Positions 25,887 through 34,779 of a stretch of 64,000 bases of DNA are shown one piece after another. Position numbers and translations under genes: made by a program. Source of the DNA: Actinomadura barringtoniae (GTDB lineage: Bacteria > Actinomycetota > Actinomycetes > Streptosporangiales > Streptosporangiaceae). The notes below the pieces were generated by a model, which was not told the origin of the DNA, ran no database searches, and saw only the letters and a list, made by a program, of their open reading frames with translations. Numbering within the stretch: the first letter of the stretch is position 1; each line of letters begins with the position of its first letter. The stretch is from NCBI RefSeq assembly GCF_017573505.1, contig NZ_JAGEOJ010000023.1, positions 1 through 64,000 on the forward strand, read 5' to 3'.

Positions 25887-25935
25887 GGCGAGCAGTGTCG
25901 TATTGCGGCGAGGTGGCTGCGCAATGGGTTTTCGG

Positions 25936-26550
25936 TCAGGTGGCGGGGGAGCGCTCGGGAGCTCCGGGAGCCAGGACGCCTAGACCGAAGAGTTCGGTGA
26001 CCTGGTCTATGAGGGTCTCGGCTTGGGTGGAGTCGAGGTAGTTGTCGACGAACATCTGGGAGAGGCCGTAGACGAGGGCCAGGGCGGCTAGGCGGATCAG
26101 GTCGGGGTCGGTTTGGCGTAGCTCGCCTTGTTGTTGGGCGGTGACGATCAGGTCGGTGACGGCTTGGGTGAACGCCCTGTGGCCTTCTTCTAGGACGGGT
26201 GTGCGCGTTCCGCCGAAGAGGGCGCCGCGCAGGAGCGCGAAGCGGTGCGGGTAGTCGAGCGCGTACTGCACGAACGCGGTCCCCAGGGCGCGGAACGGGA
26301 TGGATTCGGCGGCGTTCACGGCGGCCATCTGGACCTCGCCGAAGTCGACGGCGACGGCCTCGGTGACGGCGGTGAGGAGCGCGGCGCGGTCGGCGAAGTG
26401 GCGGAACGGGGCCGAGGGGGCGACGCCTGCTCGGCGTGCGACCTCGCGAACGGCCACGGCGTCGGCGCCGGACTCGTCCAGGAGCTCGATCGCGTGCGTG
26501 ACCAGGGTCTTCGGCAGGGAGCCGTGGTGGTAGGGCCGCCGGGTGTCCAT
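25936..26550 (-). CDS. TetR-family repressor next to carotenoid oxygenase
   Basis: A 204-aa TetR protein with the HTH at AVREVARRAGVAPSAPFRHFADR. Divergent from the carotenoid oxygenase; two copies of a 19-base palindrome lie between them, the expected binding sites. No ribosome site precedes the ATG. Confidence 0.92.
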   Translation of the reverse strand: MDTRRPYHHGSLPKTLVTHAIELLDESGADAVAVREVARRAGVAPSAPFRHFADRAALLTAVTEAVAVDFGEVQMAAVNAAESIPFRALGTAFVQYALDYPHRFALLRGALFGGTRTPVLEEGHRAFTQAVTDLIVTAQQQGELRQTDPDLIRLAALALVYGLSQMFVDNYLDSTQAETLIDQVTELFGLGVLAPGAPERSPAT

Positions 26551-26580
26551 GCGGCCAGTCGTACCACATCTTGACAGGGC

Positions 26581-26620
26581 ATGTGAACGCTGATCACATG
26601 TATGTGATCGGCGATCACAT
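26581..26620. promoter_or_regulatory. tandem TetR operators before carotenoid oxygenase
   Basis: ATGTGAACGCTGATCACAT (26581-26599) and ATGTGATCGGCGATCACAT (26602-26620) are two near-identical 19-base palindromes, centres 21 bases apart, so repressor dimers would sit on one helix face. A consensus TTGACA is at 26571-26576. Confidence 0.75.
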
Positions 26621-26630
26621 TGGAGGGCGC

Positions 26631-28070
26631 ATGGATCTGCGGCGTGGTGGCTGGGCCCGGGAGGTCGATGCCGAGCTTCGTGTGAGCCAGGGGAGCGTTC
26701 CCGAGGGGCTGGCGGGGACGCTTTATCGGAACGGCGCGGGCAACCATCTGTCCGACTATGTGATCGACGGGGACGGCCTGGTCAGCGCGGTCACGTTCGC
26801 CTCGGGGGAGGTTCGGGTCCGGTCGCGGTACGTTCGCACGCCCTCGTATCGGGCGGCTCGGGATGGGCGGCGGGTGCGGCTGGCGGGGGCGAACGCGGAG
26901 GGTGGGCGGCTCCGCAATGTGCTTCAGCGTCCGGCCAACTCTCAGGCCAACACGTCGGTGACGATGATCGACGGCAGGCTGCTCGCACTGTGGGAGAGCG
27001 ACCTGCCGTGGGAGCTGGAGCCCGGCACGCTGGAGACGCTTGGGCAGTGCGATCTCGGTGGCGCGCTGGAGCCTTCGGGGCCGTTCGGGCGTCGGTTGGG
27101 GCGTCCCTACTCGGCCCATCCGTGCTGGGACCCTGGGCGTCGGGAGCTGTGGAACTTCGGCTGTGTTTACGGGCCGCGTCCTCGGTTGGAGATCTACCGG
27201 AGCAGGAAGGGCGGGCCGACCGAACGTCTTCGGTCGATCAGGCTGCCGAGGCGGTTCATGGTCCATGACTTCGCGATGACCGAGACTCATCTGGTCTTCT
27301 GCCTTGGACCCGTCATCTTGGATTTGGGCGCGGTGGCGTCGGGCCGGTCGCCCGCGTTCCAGGCGATGCGCTGGCACGGCGACGAGCCCACGCGGATTCT
27401 GCTCGTTCCTCGGGCGGGTGGTCCGTTCCGGATCGTCGAGGCCGATCCGTGGTTCCAGTGGCACTTCGCCGGGGCGTTCGACGACGGCGACGACATCGTC
27501 TTCGACCTGGTCCGGTTCCGGTCGTGGACGGTCATGCACGAGGCCATCGCCAGCATGAGCCACCTGACCGATCCGTCGTGCTTCCCCGTCGGGCGGCTGT
27601 GGCGCTATCGGGTGGGAACGTCCGGGAAGGTCGAGGCTCACCAGGTGCACGGGCTGCCGCTCGAATGGCCCACCATCGATATTCGCCGTTCCACCGGCGC
27701 GCATCGCAACGTCTATGGCGCGGCGGCCGCCGACGCCACGGCGGGCGTGGCGCTGACGGCGGTCGCGCGCTACGGCACCGAGTCGGGGGAGGCCGACATC
27801 CACGACTACGGCCCAGGTCATCTGGTCAGCGAGCCCATCTTCGTTCCTCGTGACCCGGGGCTTGTCGACGACGCGGGCTGGCTCATCGCGTACGAGAGCC
27901 ATATCGCCGAGGGGACCACGAACATCGTCGTCTTCAACGCCGAGGCGGTCGCCGATGGGCCTGTCTGTACCCTGCCGGTTCCTGAGAGCCTCGGCTTCAC
28001 CTTCCATGGGCAGTGGATCCAGCGATCGAGCGATCATTCGCAGCGACGAGTTGAGGCGAGGCAGGCATGA
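26631..28070 (+). CDS. carotenoid oxygenase (RPE65/CCD family)
   Basis: A 479-aa seven-bladed propeller oxygenase of the carotenoid/stilbene cleavage family. The four iron-binding His are visible: His163 (AHPCWD), His212 (MVHDFAMT), His278 (WHFAGAF) and His459 (TFHGQW). Start chosen at ATG 26631 after GGAGG; an in-frame TTG at 26571 would run through the operators. These enzymes cleave double bonds of carotenoids, apocarotenoids or stilbenes with O2. The stop overlaps the next ATG (ATGA), so it is coupled to an epoxide-hydrolase-like gene. Confidence 0.93.
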   Translation: MDLRRGGWAREVDAELRVSQGSVPEGLAGTLYRNGAGNHLSDYVIDGDGLVSAVTFASGEVRVRSRYVRTPSYRAARDGRRVRLAGANAEGGRLRNVLQRPANSQANTSVTMIDGRLLALWESDLPWELEPGTLETLGQCDLGGALEPSGPFGRRLGRPYSAHPCWDPGRRELWNFGCVYGPRPRLEIYRSRKGGPTERLRSIRLPRRFMVHDFAMTETHLVFCLGPVILDLGAVASGRSPAFQAMRWHGDEPTRILLVPRAGGPFRIVEADPWFQWHFAGAFDDGDDIVFDLVRFRSWTVMHEAIASMSHLTDPSCFPVGRLWRYRVGTSGKVEAHQVHGLPLEWPTIDIRRSTGAHRNVYGAAAADATAGVALTAVARYGTESGEADIHDYGPGHLVSEPIFVPRDPGLVDDAGWLIAYESHIAEGTTNIVVFNAEAVADGPVCTLPVPESLGFTFHGQWIQRSSDHSQRRVEARQA

Positions 28071-28920
28071 CCATGGACACCCAACGGATCTCATCCTTCA
28101 GACGCGACGGGCTGGTCTTCGATGTGGTCGACCAGGGGCCGCTGGAGGGGGAGGTCGTGGTGCTGCTGCACGGGTTCCCTCAGACGGCGCGCTGCTGGGA
28201 TCGGCTGGCGCCGCTGCTGCACGAGGCGGGATACCGAACGCTGGCGCCTGACCAGCGCGGATACTCGGCCGGGGCTCGGCCGCGTGGGCGGTACGCCTAT
28301 CGCCTGTCCGAGCTGGTCGAGGACGTCGTGGCGCTCGTTCAGGCGGCCGGGGTGCCCAAGGTGCACGTGGTCGGGCACGACTGGGGCGCGCCGGTCGCGT
28401 GGTCGCTCGCCGCCAGCCGTCCTGACCTGGTCGCCACCGTGACCGCGCTGTCGGTTCCGCATCCGGCGGCGTTCATGCGGGCCATCTTCACCAGCCGGCA
28501 GTTCTTCATGTCCTGGTACATGTTCGCGTTCCAGGTGCCCTGGCTGCCCGAGCTGGCCCTGCGCCGGCTCGCCCTGAACGCCAGGTCACGCCTCATCGCG
28601 GGAATGGCGGACGGCGGCCAGACCGAGGCCAACGCCGCCAGGGACATCGACTTCATGCTGAAGCCGGGGGCGCTTACCCCGGCGCTCAACTGGTATCGGG
28701 CATGCCGTTCAACCCGCCTGGGCGGCTGGCCGCGGTCAAGGTTCCGGCGCTCTTCATCTGGAGCGACAAGGACCCCGCCCTAGGCCGTACGGGCGCTGAG
28801 CTCAACCGCAAATTCGTGACCGGCCCCTACACCTTCCACACCCTGAAGGGCGTCGGGCACTGGATTCCAGAGCAGGCCCCTGACGAGGTGGCAGAACTCC
28901 TGCGCACCCACCTCAAGTAG
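28067..28920 (+). pseudogene. epoxide-hydrolase-like alpha/beta hydrolase, frameshifted
   Basis: The first frame (28067-28783) gives the N-terminal two thirds, with LHGFPQT, GYSAGARP and the nucleophile elbow GHDWGA (Asp, as in epoxide hydrolases and dehalogenases). Homology-like sequence then continues in another frame from about 28702 (MPFNPPGRLA, WSDKDPALG with the acid, GVGHWIPEQ with the base) to the stop at 28920. One missing base near 28700 (CGGGCATGCC where CGGGCCATGCC would keep the frame) explains it. It is either a recent pseudogene or a sequencing error; repaired, the protein would be about 284 aa with a full triad. Confidence 0.8.
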
Positions 28921-28939
28921 GTCTTCTGCCCCGCGTACT

Positions 28940-28955
28940 TGAGTACACGTACTCA
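28940..28955. promoter_or_regulatory. palindrome upstream of small membrane protein gene
   Basis: TGAGTAC-AC-GTACTCA is a 16-base palindrome with 7-base arms, 27 bases before the next ATG. An overlapping GTACT-TG-AGTAC lies at 28935-28946. Its position fits an operator; no regulator gene is adjacent on this side. Confidence 0.45.
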
Positions 28956-28981
28956 GGCGCCGACCGCCCGCCGCGCCGAGC

Positions 28982-29380
28982 ATGGTTGGCATGAACGATT
29001 ACTACATGCCCTGGCAGCCGCCCGTACGGCACCGCAGGCGCGGAATGTCCTTCCTGCTGGCCACGCTGCTTCTGGTCGTCGTGCCAGGGATGCTCGCTCT
29101 GATCGCAGGGGCCGTCGCCTCGGACCGTGCCCCGGTCGGCTGCGACGACAGCGGGATGTTCAGCTGCATGTCCCCGCGCGACACCGTCGTGTTGTACTCG
29201 TTCATCGGTGTGTTCGTCCTGCTCCCGGTCTGGGGCGCGACGATGATGACGCTGGGTGCGCTGCACATGATCCCGCAGACCCGTGACTGGCCGGCGCTGG
29301 GGCAACTTCTCACGGCGCTGCCGGTGGGCGTCCTGGGCGTGCTCGGCCTCTGGGTCATCGGCTTCGCCGGAGCGTCATGA
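28982..29380 (+). CDS. small integral membrane protein, function unknown
   Basis: A 132-aa protein with three hydrophobic segments (about 22-45, 68-90 and 108-130) and a loop holding two Cys (VGCDDSGMFSCMS) that could form an extracytoplasmic disulfide. ATG 28982 and ATG 28991 are both possible starts. It overlaps the convergent regulator-like gene by 6 bases. No family recognised. Confidence 0.6.
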   Translation: MVGMNDYYMPWQPPVRHRRRGMSFLLATLLLVVVPGMLALIAGAVASDRAPVGCDDSGMFSCMSPRDTVVLYSFIGVFVLLPVWGATMMTLGALHMIPQTRDWPALGQLLTALPVGVLGVLGLWVIGFAGAS

Positions 29381-30331
29381 GGAAGGTGAAAGCGCTTCGG
29401 CTTGGCGCATGAGCCGGTCCGACCCCAAGCGCTCGCCCAACGAGGTCAGGTCGCCCGCCAGCCGCCCCGCCTCCTCACGTTCACCCGCCTGCAAGTGCGC
29501 ACGCCCCAGCTGGTAGATGAACTCGCCCGACCATTCCGACCCCCGCATCTCCACCGGGAGACCGCTCAGACCCTGGCCGAACGCCTTGATCGCACGCTGG
29601 TTGTAGCGCTGGTCATGGTGCCCGAGGTAGCGATAGGCCAGCCCGCGCTCCAGCTCGAAGAGCGCGGGGGAGTGGTAGTAGAGCCATGGCGGCGCGTCAT
29701 CCAGCCGCTCCCGCGCGGCCGCAGCCTGCACGTCCGCCTCATCAAGCTTGGCCTCGGCCGCCCACGCGTCGCCCGTCATCGCATGCCCACGCGCCTCCTG
29801 AGAGCACGAGATAGCGCGCTGCCCGGGATAAAGCCCATCACCCCGCACCGCCGCGGCGGACAGCCCAATGGTCGCCCCCGCCTGGCCCGACATCCAGGCC
29901 AGATGCCCCTTGAAGCTGACCACCTCTGAAACCAGATCGACGTCCGCGCTCTCGGTCGCCCACTCCAGCGCACGATCGAGATGCCGATTGCCCGCCGCCA
30001 CGTCACCACAACTAGCCCGCAGCCACCCGTAGAACTGCGCCCACTGCCCCCCGACGTTCACCATCTCCGAACGCAGCGGCCCGCGCGCCTCGGCGACAAG
30101 ATGCCCGATCATGTCGAGCTGCGCCCGCACAGGCCCGAGCAGCGGCCCGGACCCGATCACGTCCTCGGTCCGCCGCTGCGCCGCCAGGATCGCCGCCAGC
30201 GACTCGATCACCGAACGATCCACCCGCGTGGGCCGACAAGCCGCCTTGATCAGCCGTTCCTCGTCCTCGGGGTTGAGCTCAGTCTGGCCGTGCCAGCTCT
30301 GTCCTGTTTGCGGCCCGTCGTGAGGTGCCAC
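29375..30331 (-). CDS. XRE-regulator paralogue that has lost its HTH domain
   Basis: A 318-aa helical-repeat protein, clearly a tandem duplicate of the next gene (shared stretches such as ILAAQRRTEDVIGSGPLLGP and VEMRGSEWSGEFIYQLGR). The start region still resembles the parent (GAGGTGCTGA then MAPHD versus MALHD), but it jumps at once to the LNPEDEERLIKAA segment, so an internal deletion removed the DNA-binding part. It lies 8 bases after the parent gene. It may act as a partner, titrating subunit or decaying copy. Confidence 0.75.
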   Translation of the reverse strand: MAPHDGPQTGQSWHGQTELNPEDEERLIKAACRPTRVDRSVIESLAAILAAQRRTEDVIGSGPLLGPVRAQLDMIGHLVAEARGPLRSEMVNVGGQWAQFYGWLRASCGDVAAGNRHLDRALEWATESADVDLVSEVVSFKGHLAWMSGQAGATIGLSAAAVRGDGLYPGQRAISCSQEARGHAMTGDAWAAEAKLDEADVQAAAARERLDDAPPWLYYHSPALFELERGLAYRYLGHHDQRYNQRAIKAFGQGLSGLPVEMRGSEWSGEFIYQLGRAHLQAGEREEAGRLAGDLTSLGERLGSDRLMRQAEALSPSS

Positions 30332-30339
30332 TCAGCACC

Positions 30340-31464
30340 TCACACGGCCGCGAGCGCTTCGGCTTGGCGGATCAGGCGGTCCGAGCCGAGCCGTTCGCCC
30401 AACGAGGTCAGTTCGCCCGCCAGCCGTCCCGCCTCGTCACGTTCACCGGCTTGGAGATGGGCGCGGCCTAGCTGGTAGATGAACTCGCCCGACCACTCGG
30501 ATCCGCGCATCTCCACCGGGAGACTGCTCAGGCCCTGGGTCAGATACTCGATCGCGTCCGCGTTCCGGTCGGGCAGGCTGCGGCCGAGGATGCGGTAGGC
30601 GACGCCGTGCTCCATGGTGAAGAAGCCGGGCGTCAGGTAGTAGTACTCCCACGGGCGGATGTCCTCGGGCGTGAGCTGCTCTGCCTCTTCGGCGGCCTCG
30701 TCGACAAGGCGATCGACCTGGTCGGCGCTTCCGCGCAGGGCATGACCTCGGGCCTCCTGGTAGAGGTCATAGACGCGGCCTCCACGGTCTCTGCTGCGCT
30801 GCCCTACCTGCGACAGGCCGATCATCGCCCCCACCTGACCGGCACGTTCGGCCACATAGCCCTTCCACGACATCACGGCGCCGACCATGGCCCGGTCGCC
30901 GGTCTCGGTGGCCCAGTCGAGCGTGGTGCCGAGGTAGGCCATCGCACGATCGGCCTGGTTGTTGCCTGCGTGCAGCCACCCGGCGAACTGCCCCCACTGC
31001 GCGCCGACGTCCAGGAGCGAGGTCCGGATCGTTCCCCGGGCTTCGGCGATCAGCTGCTCCATCATGGTGAGTTGTGCGCGGACAGGGCCGAGGAGAGGGC
31101 CTGACCCGATCACATCCTCGGTCCGGCGCTGGGCCGCCAGGATCGTGGCGAACAGCTCGATCACTGAGGCGTCGACGCGGAAGGGGCGTTGCGCCGCCTT
31201 GATCAGCCGTTCCTCGTCGTCGGGGTTGAGGTCGCCGGTGGGGTCGGGCAGGGCGTCGAGGTCGGTCTCGAACGTGGCGGCGTAGGCGAAGCGGTAGCGC
31301 TCGCTGATGCCGACCTTGCCCGCTTCCCAGCGCTTCACGTACGCCTGGAGTGTGTCGAGGTCGGGGCACTGGTCGGACACGTGCGGGGTGAGGCGCCGCG
31401 CCATCTCCAACCTCGTCCAGCCGCGCCGCGTCCGTTCGGCGCGCAACTTGTCGTGGAGCGCCAT
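30340..31464 (-). CDS. XRE-family regulator with C-terminal TPR-like domain
   Basis: A 374-aa protein: N-terminal HTH (about 3-60, LRAERTRRGWTRLEMARRLTP, then LQAYVKRWEAGK) and a long helical-repeat sensor domain. Start chosen at ATG 31464, which follows GAGGTGCTG; a GTG 6 bases earlier is possible. This is the common actinomycete type found beside small unknown proteins, as here with two small genes divergently placed. Confidence 0.85.
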   Translation of the reverse strand: MALHDKLRAERTRRGWTRLEMARRLTPHVSDQCPDLDTLQAYVKRWEAGKVGISERYRFAYAATFETDLDALPDPTGDLNPDDEERLIKAAQRPFRVDASVIELFATILAAQRRTEDVIGSGPLLGPVRAQLTMMEQLIAEARGTIRTSLLDVGAQWGQFAGWLHAGNNQADRAMAYLGTTLDWATETGDRAMVGAVMSWKGYVAERAGQVGAMIGLSQVGQRSRDRGGRVYDLYQEARGHALRGSADQVDRLVDEAAEEAEQLTPEDIRPWEYYYLTPGFFTMEHGVAYRILGRSLPDRNADAIEYLTQGLSSLPVEMRGSEWSGEFIYQLGRAHLQAGERDEAGRLAGELTSLGERLGSDRLIRQAEALAAV

Positions 31465-31579
31465 CAGCACCTCGCGTGTTCAGGATTGTCGATCCCTGTG
31501 CTCATTCTGCCTCTGACCGTGCCGCACCGGCCGCGGATGTACTGGCCGTGACGGAATCGCCACACATGGAGAGGGAACG

Positions 31580-31777
31580 GTGCGGACCACAGTCGACGAG
31601 ATCAAGGCGGAGCTGCGCGCGGAGTTCCGCGACTGGTCGATCATCACGACCGACGCGGGGCGCTGGTGGGCCACGCGCGGGCCCAAGCGGGGCGATCAGG
31701 TGCAGGCGGGTGCGTCGTGCGTGGACGCGGATACTGCGGAGGAGCTGCGGGCCCGGCTGATCGAGGTGTGCCGGTGA
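31580..31777 (+). CDS. small protein next to XRE regulator
   Basis: A 65-aa acidic, Trp-containing protein (GTG 31580 after GAGAGGG). It is divergent from the XRE regulator and overlaps the next small gene by GTGA. No family named with confidence; the arrangement recalls the small effector genes that accompany actinomycete XRE regulators. Confidence 0.65.
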   Translation: MRTTVDEIKAELRAEFRDWSIITTDAGRWWATRGPKRGDQVQAGASCVDADTAEELRARLIEVCR

Positions 31778-32025
31778 ACGAGTCGCTGGATGCGCTGGGA
31801 GTTGTGTTGGAGGGGCGGGGTCTCGGGACTCGGCGGCGGGCTGAGCTGCTGCATGTGTTCGCTCCGGAGACGCCTTGCTTTGGGGAGAGTGTGCGGGTGG
31901 AGGAGGGGTGGTTCTTCTCGTCGACAGGGGTGGCGCTGGGGCCTTGCTGGGATCTGGGCAGTGTGGCGGAACGCCTCGGGCGGGTGGTCGAGGCGTTCCG
32001 GCCGGGGGTTGTCATGAGGTGGTGA
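31774..32025 (+). CDS. small protein, second of the pair
   Basis: An 83-aa protein from GTG 31774, coupled to the preceding gene by a 4-base overlap. Contains two Cys and several aromatic residues (GWFFSSTGVALGPCWDLG). No motif recognised. Convergent with the MFS pump gene, overlapping it by 14 bases. Confidence 0.6.
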   Translation: MNESLDALGVVLEGRGLGTRRRAELLHVFAPETPCFGESVRVEEGWFFSSTGVALGPCWDLGSVAERLGRVVEAFRPGVVMRW

Positions 32026-33478
32026 CGGGCTCTTTGGCAGGCTGTGGGGAGGTGGGCTTGCCGCGCAGGGGGACCTCCTTCACGAGGAGGGCGGCGGCTA
32101 GGGCGACCAGGCAGAGGGCTCCGGCCAGGAAGAAGATGTGCTGCGTTCCGTTGGCTACGGCGTGGAGGTAGGCCGGGCCTGAGTGCGCTCCGTCTGCGTT
32201 CTGTAGGGAACGGGTGAACAGGGCGCCGAAGACCGCCACGGCGATGGAGCCGCCCAGGGTGCGGAAGAGCGTGACCGCTGCGGTGGCGGCTCCTATGTCG
32301 CGCATCTCGACGCTGTTCTGGGCGATGGCCGTGGTCATCTGCATCATGCAGCCGAGGCCGCCGCCGATGAGCGCCATGAAGAGGGCGGTCATCACGCGGG
32401 GCGTTGAGGTGTCCATGGTCGCGAGGAGGAACGATCCGGCGGCCAGGAGGATCGATCCCAGGATCGGGAAGATCTTGTAGCGCCCGGTGCGGGTCATGAT
32501 GCGGCCGGGGAACTGGGAGACCAGCACGATCGGGGCCATCATCGGCAGCAGGAGGAGGCCGGAGTCGGTGGCGCTGGCGTGCTGGACGGTCTGCTGGAAC
32601 AGCGGCAGGTAGAGCGAGCAGCCGAACATGACGCCGCCCACCACTGCGATGAGGACCGCTACCAGTGGGAGGTTGCGGGTGCCGAAGATGCGCAGGGGGA
32701 GGACCGGTTCGACGGCTCGGCGCTGGGACCAGATGAACGCGGCCAGGCCGAGCAGGGCCGCTATGGCGAGGCCGAGGATCTGGGGGGACGTCCAGGCGTA
32801 GCGGACGCCGGCCCAGGTGGCGGCCAGGACCGTTGTGCTGATGGTTGCGCCGAGGATGAGGATTCCGGGCCAGTCGATGGTCGCGCTCTTCTTGACGGCG
32901 GGCAGGCGCAGCATGACCTGGGACCAGATGAGGGCGATCACGCCGAGCGGCAGGTTGATGTAGAACGCCCAGCGCCAGCCGAGGTGGCCGGTCACGACGC
33001 CGCCGAGGAGCGGTCCGCCGATGGTGCCGAGGGCCATGACCATCGAGGTCATCCCCTGGTAGCGGCCTCGTTCGCGCGGGGGAACGAGGTCGGCGATCAC
33101 GGCGAACGCGCCGACGGCGAGGCCGCCCGCGCCCAGGCCCTGGACGGTACGGAACGCGATCAGCTGGCCCATCGTCTGCGCGGCCCCCGAGGCGGCGGAG
33201 CCGATCAGGAAGACCACGATCGCGGTCAGGAAGACGTTCTTGCGGCCGCGCAGGTCGCCCAGCTTGCCCCACACGGGTGTGGATACGGCCGTCGCCAGGA
33301 TGTACGCGGTGACCACCCAGGACAGGTGGTCGAGCCCGCCGACGTCGCGGACGATCGTCGGCATCGCGGTCCCGACGATCGTGTTGTCGAGCATCGACAG
33401 CAGCATCGCCAGCATCACGCCGAGCAGCATCAGGCGGATTCGCCCCTCCGACGGGGCCTCTTGTTCAGTCGTGGACAT
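32012..33478 (-). CDS. EmrB/QacA-type MFS multidrug efflux pump
   Basis: A 488-aa protein with about 14 membrane segments, the DHA2 hallmarks LDNTIVGTAMPTI in helix 1, the motif A loop GKLGDLRGRK and the motif C-like GGPLLGGVV. Start at ATG 33478 after AAAGGAG rather than the longer frame to 33541. It should export drugs by proton antiport. Divergent from a TetR gene with repeats between. Confidence 0.93.
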   Translation of the reverse strand: MSTTEQEAPSEGRIRLMLLGVMLAMLLSMLDNTIVGTAMPTIVRDVGGLDHLSWVVTAYILATAVSTPVWGKLGDLRGRKNVFLTAIVVFLIGSAASGAAQTMGQLIAFRTVQGLGAGGLAVGAFAVIADLVPPRERGRYQGMTSMVMALGTIGGPLLGGVVTGHLGWRWAFYINLPLGVIALIWSQVMLRLPAVKKSATIDWPGILILGATISTTVLAATWAGVRYAWTSPQILGLAIAALLGLAAFIWSQRRAVEPVLPLRIFGTRNLPLVAVLIAVVGGVMFGCSLYLPLFQQTVQHASATDSGLLLLPMMAPIVLVSQFPGRIMTRTGRYKIFPILGSILLAAGSFLLATMDTSTPRVMTALFMALIGGGLGCMMQMTTAIAQNSVEMRDIGAATAAVTLFRTLGGSIAVAVFGALFTRSLQNADGAHSGPAYLHAVANGTQHIFFLAGALCLVALAAALLVKEVPLRGKPTSPQPAKEPVTTS

Positions 33479-33511
33479 GTCGTCACTCCTTTCGTTCGCC
33501 CTCAAGGTAAG

Positions 33512-33560
33512 TGCAACAGCTAAGAAAGTGCAACTGTTCAACTTTTCATCCCGTTCAACC
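33512..33560. promoter_or_regulatory. operator repeats between MFS pump and TetR
   Basis: GTGCAAC occurs at 33512 and 33529 and GTTCAAC at 33537 and 33554: two pairs of direct repeats, each 17 bases apart. The middle two form an imperfect 21-base palindrome, AAAGTGCAAC-T-GTTCAACTTT (33526-33546). It lies in the 101-base divergent gap. Confidence 0.6.
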
Positions 33561-33579
33561 TTTGGGGTAGGCTGGGAGT

Positions 33580-34170
33580 GTGACCGAGACGATGGGGCGC
33601 CGCGAACGCAAGAAGGCCGCCACGCACAAGGCGCTGGCGGACGCCGCGCTGGAGCTGTTCCTGGAGCGCGGTTACGAGGACGTCGGCGTACGGGAGATCG
33701 CCGAGGCTGCCGACGTGTCGGTGACCACGCTGTTCAAGCACTTCCCGGACGGCAAGGTCGCCCTGCTGTTCGACAAGGACGACGAGCGCGAGGCCGGGCT
33801 GCGGGCCGCCGTACGGGACCGTCCGGCCGGCCAGTCGGTGATCGAGGCCCTCCGCCGCGAGGTCGCCGGTGACCGGGTCGACCGGTACCGGGCCACCCCG
33901 CGCTTCGCGCAGTTCATGGACTTGATCAACAGCACCCCGGCGCTGCGCGACTACACGCGGCGGATGTGGCTGCGCCACGAGGCGGCCCTGGCCGAGGAGA
34001 TCGCCGTCGCGGCGGGCCTGCCGGAGGACGACGCCGCCTGCGCGGCCCTGGCGCACTTCGCCCTGGAGGCGGGCATCCTGGCCCACGCCAGACCCGACCA
34101 CGAAGAGGCCCTAGAGCGGATCTTCGACCTGCTGGAGAACGGCTGGAAGTCGGTGACCGGCGAGGGTTAG
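33580..34170 (+). CDS. TetR-family repressor, likely controls the MFS pump
   Basis: A 196-aa TetR protein with HTH VGVREIAEAADVSVTTLFKHFP. GTG 33580 or ATG 33592 may start it; RRERKKAATHKAL follows either. Divergent from the pump. Its last bases overlap the convergent ArsR-like gene by 4. Confidence 0.92.
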   Translation: MTETMGRRERKKAATHKALADAALELFLERGYEDVGVREIAEAADVSVTTLFKHFPDGKVALLFDKDDEREAGLRAAVRDRPAGQSVIEALRREVAGDRVDRYRATPRFAQFMDLINSTPALRDYTRRMWLRHEAALAEEIAVAAGLPEDDAACAALAHFALEAGILAHARPDHEEALERIFDLLENGWKSVTGEG

Positions 34171-34709
34171 TCCTCCTGGGACGGCTCCTCGGTGGGGAAG
34201 AAGATCGGGCTCATCAGGTAGGGCGTGCGGCCCGGCCTGGGCTCGTTGCCGCGCCTGCGCATGACGATGTCGGTGAACTCGCCGATCAGCTCGTTCAGCT
34301 CGTCCCTGTCCATCCAGATCGGGAACTGCGTGTAGCCGACCAGGTCGGCGACCGGATCGGCGCCGTCCCGGTCGAGGTAGGCGTTGAACTCGGCGTGCAG
34401 GACCGCCATCGCCGCGGCGAACGCCTTGCGATGATCCTCCAGCGTCATCGTCGCGGCCATGTCCCGGTCGATCACCGTCCGCTCGCGCCGGAGCCGGTAG
34501 CGGCGTTCGACGGCGCCGTGCACCCGCTGCTCGTCCACGACCTCCAGGACGCCCGCGTCGGCGAGCAGCGCGACGTGCCGGTACGCGGTGGTCCGCGGTA
34601 CGTCGGGCAGGTGCGCGCACAGCTCGGACGTGGTCAGCGTGCGCCCGCCGGACATGGCGTGCACGATCCGCAGCCGCACCGGGTGGAGGAGCAGGTCAAG
34701 GGTGTCCAC
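34167..34709 (-). CDS. ArsR-like winged-helix regulator
   Basis: A 180-aa regulator with an N-terminal winged helix (LHPVRLRIVHAMSGGRTLTTSELCAHLPDVPRTTAYRHVALL) and a C-terminal effector part. Divergent from an alpha/beta hydrolase; an 18-base palindrome sits between the two starts. Confidence 0.88.
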   Translation of the reverse strand: MDTLDLLLHPVRLRIVHAMSGGRTLTTSELCAHLPDVPRTTAYRHVALLADAGVLEVVDEQRVHGAVERRYRLRRERTVIDRDMAATMTLEDHRKAFAAAMAVLHAEFNAYLDRDGADPVADLVGYTQFPIWMDRDELNELIGEFTDIVMRRRGNEPRPGRTPYLMSPIFFPTEEPSQED

Positions 34710-34726
34710 GCGCTTACGATCCCATA

Positions 34727-34744
34727 TTTGGTACCGTTACCAAA
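34727..34744. promoter_or_regulatory. operator between ArsR-like regulator and hydrolase
   Basis: TTTGGTA-CCGT-TACCAAA has perfect 7-base arms, in a 70-base AT-richer divergent gap. It is placed to control both genes. Confidence 0.65.
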
Positions 34745-34779
34745 ATTGGGATTGCAGGATCGATCGCAGGGAGCTTGCG

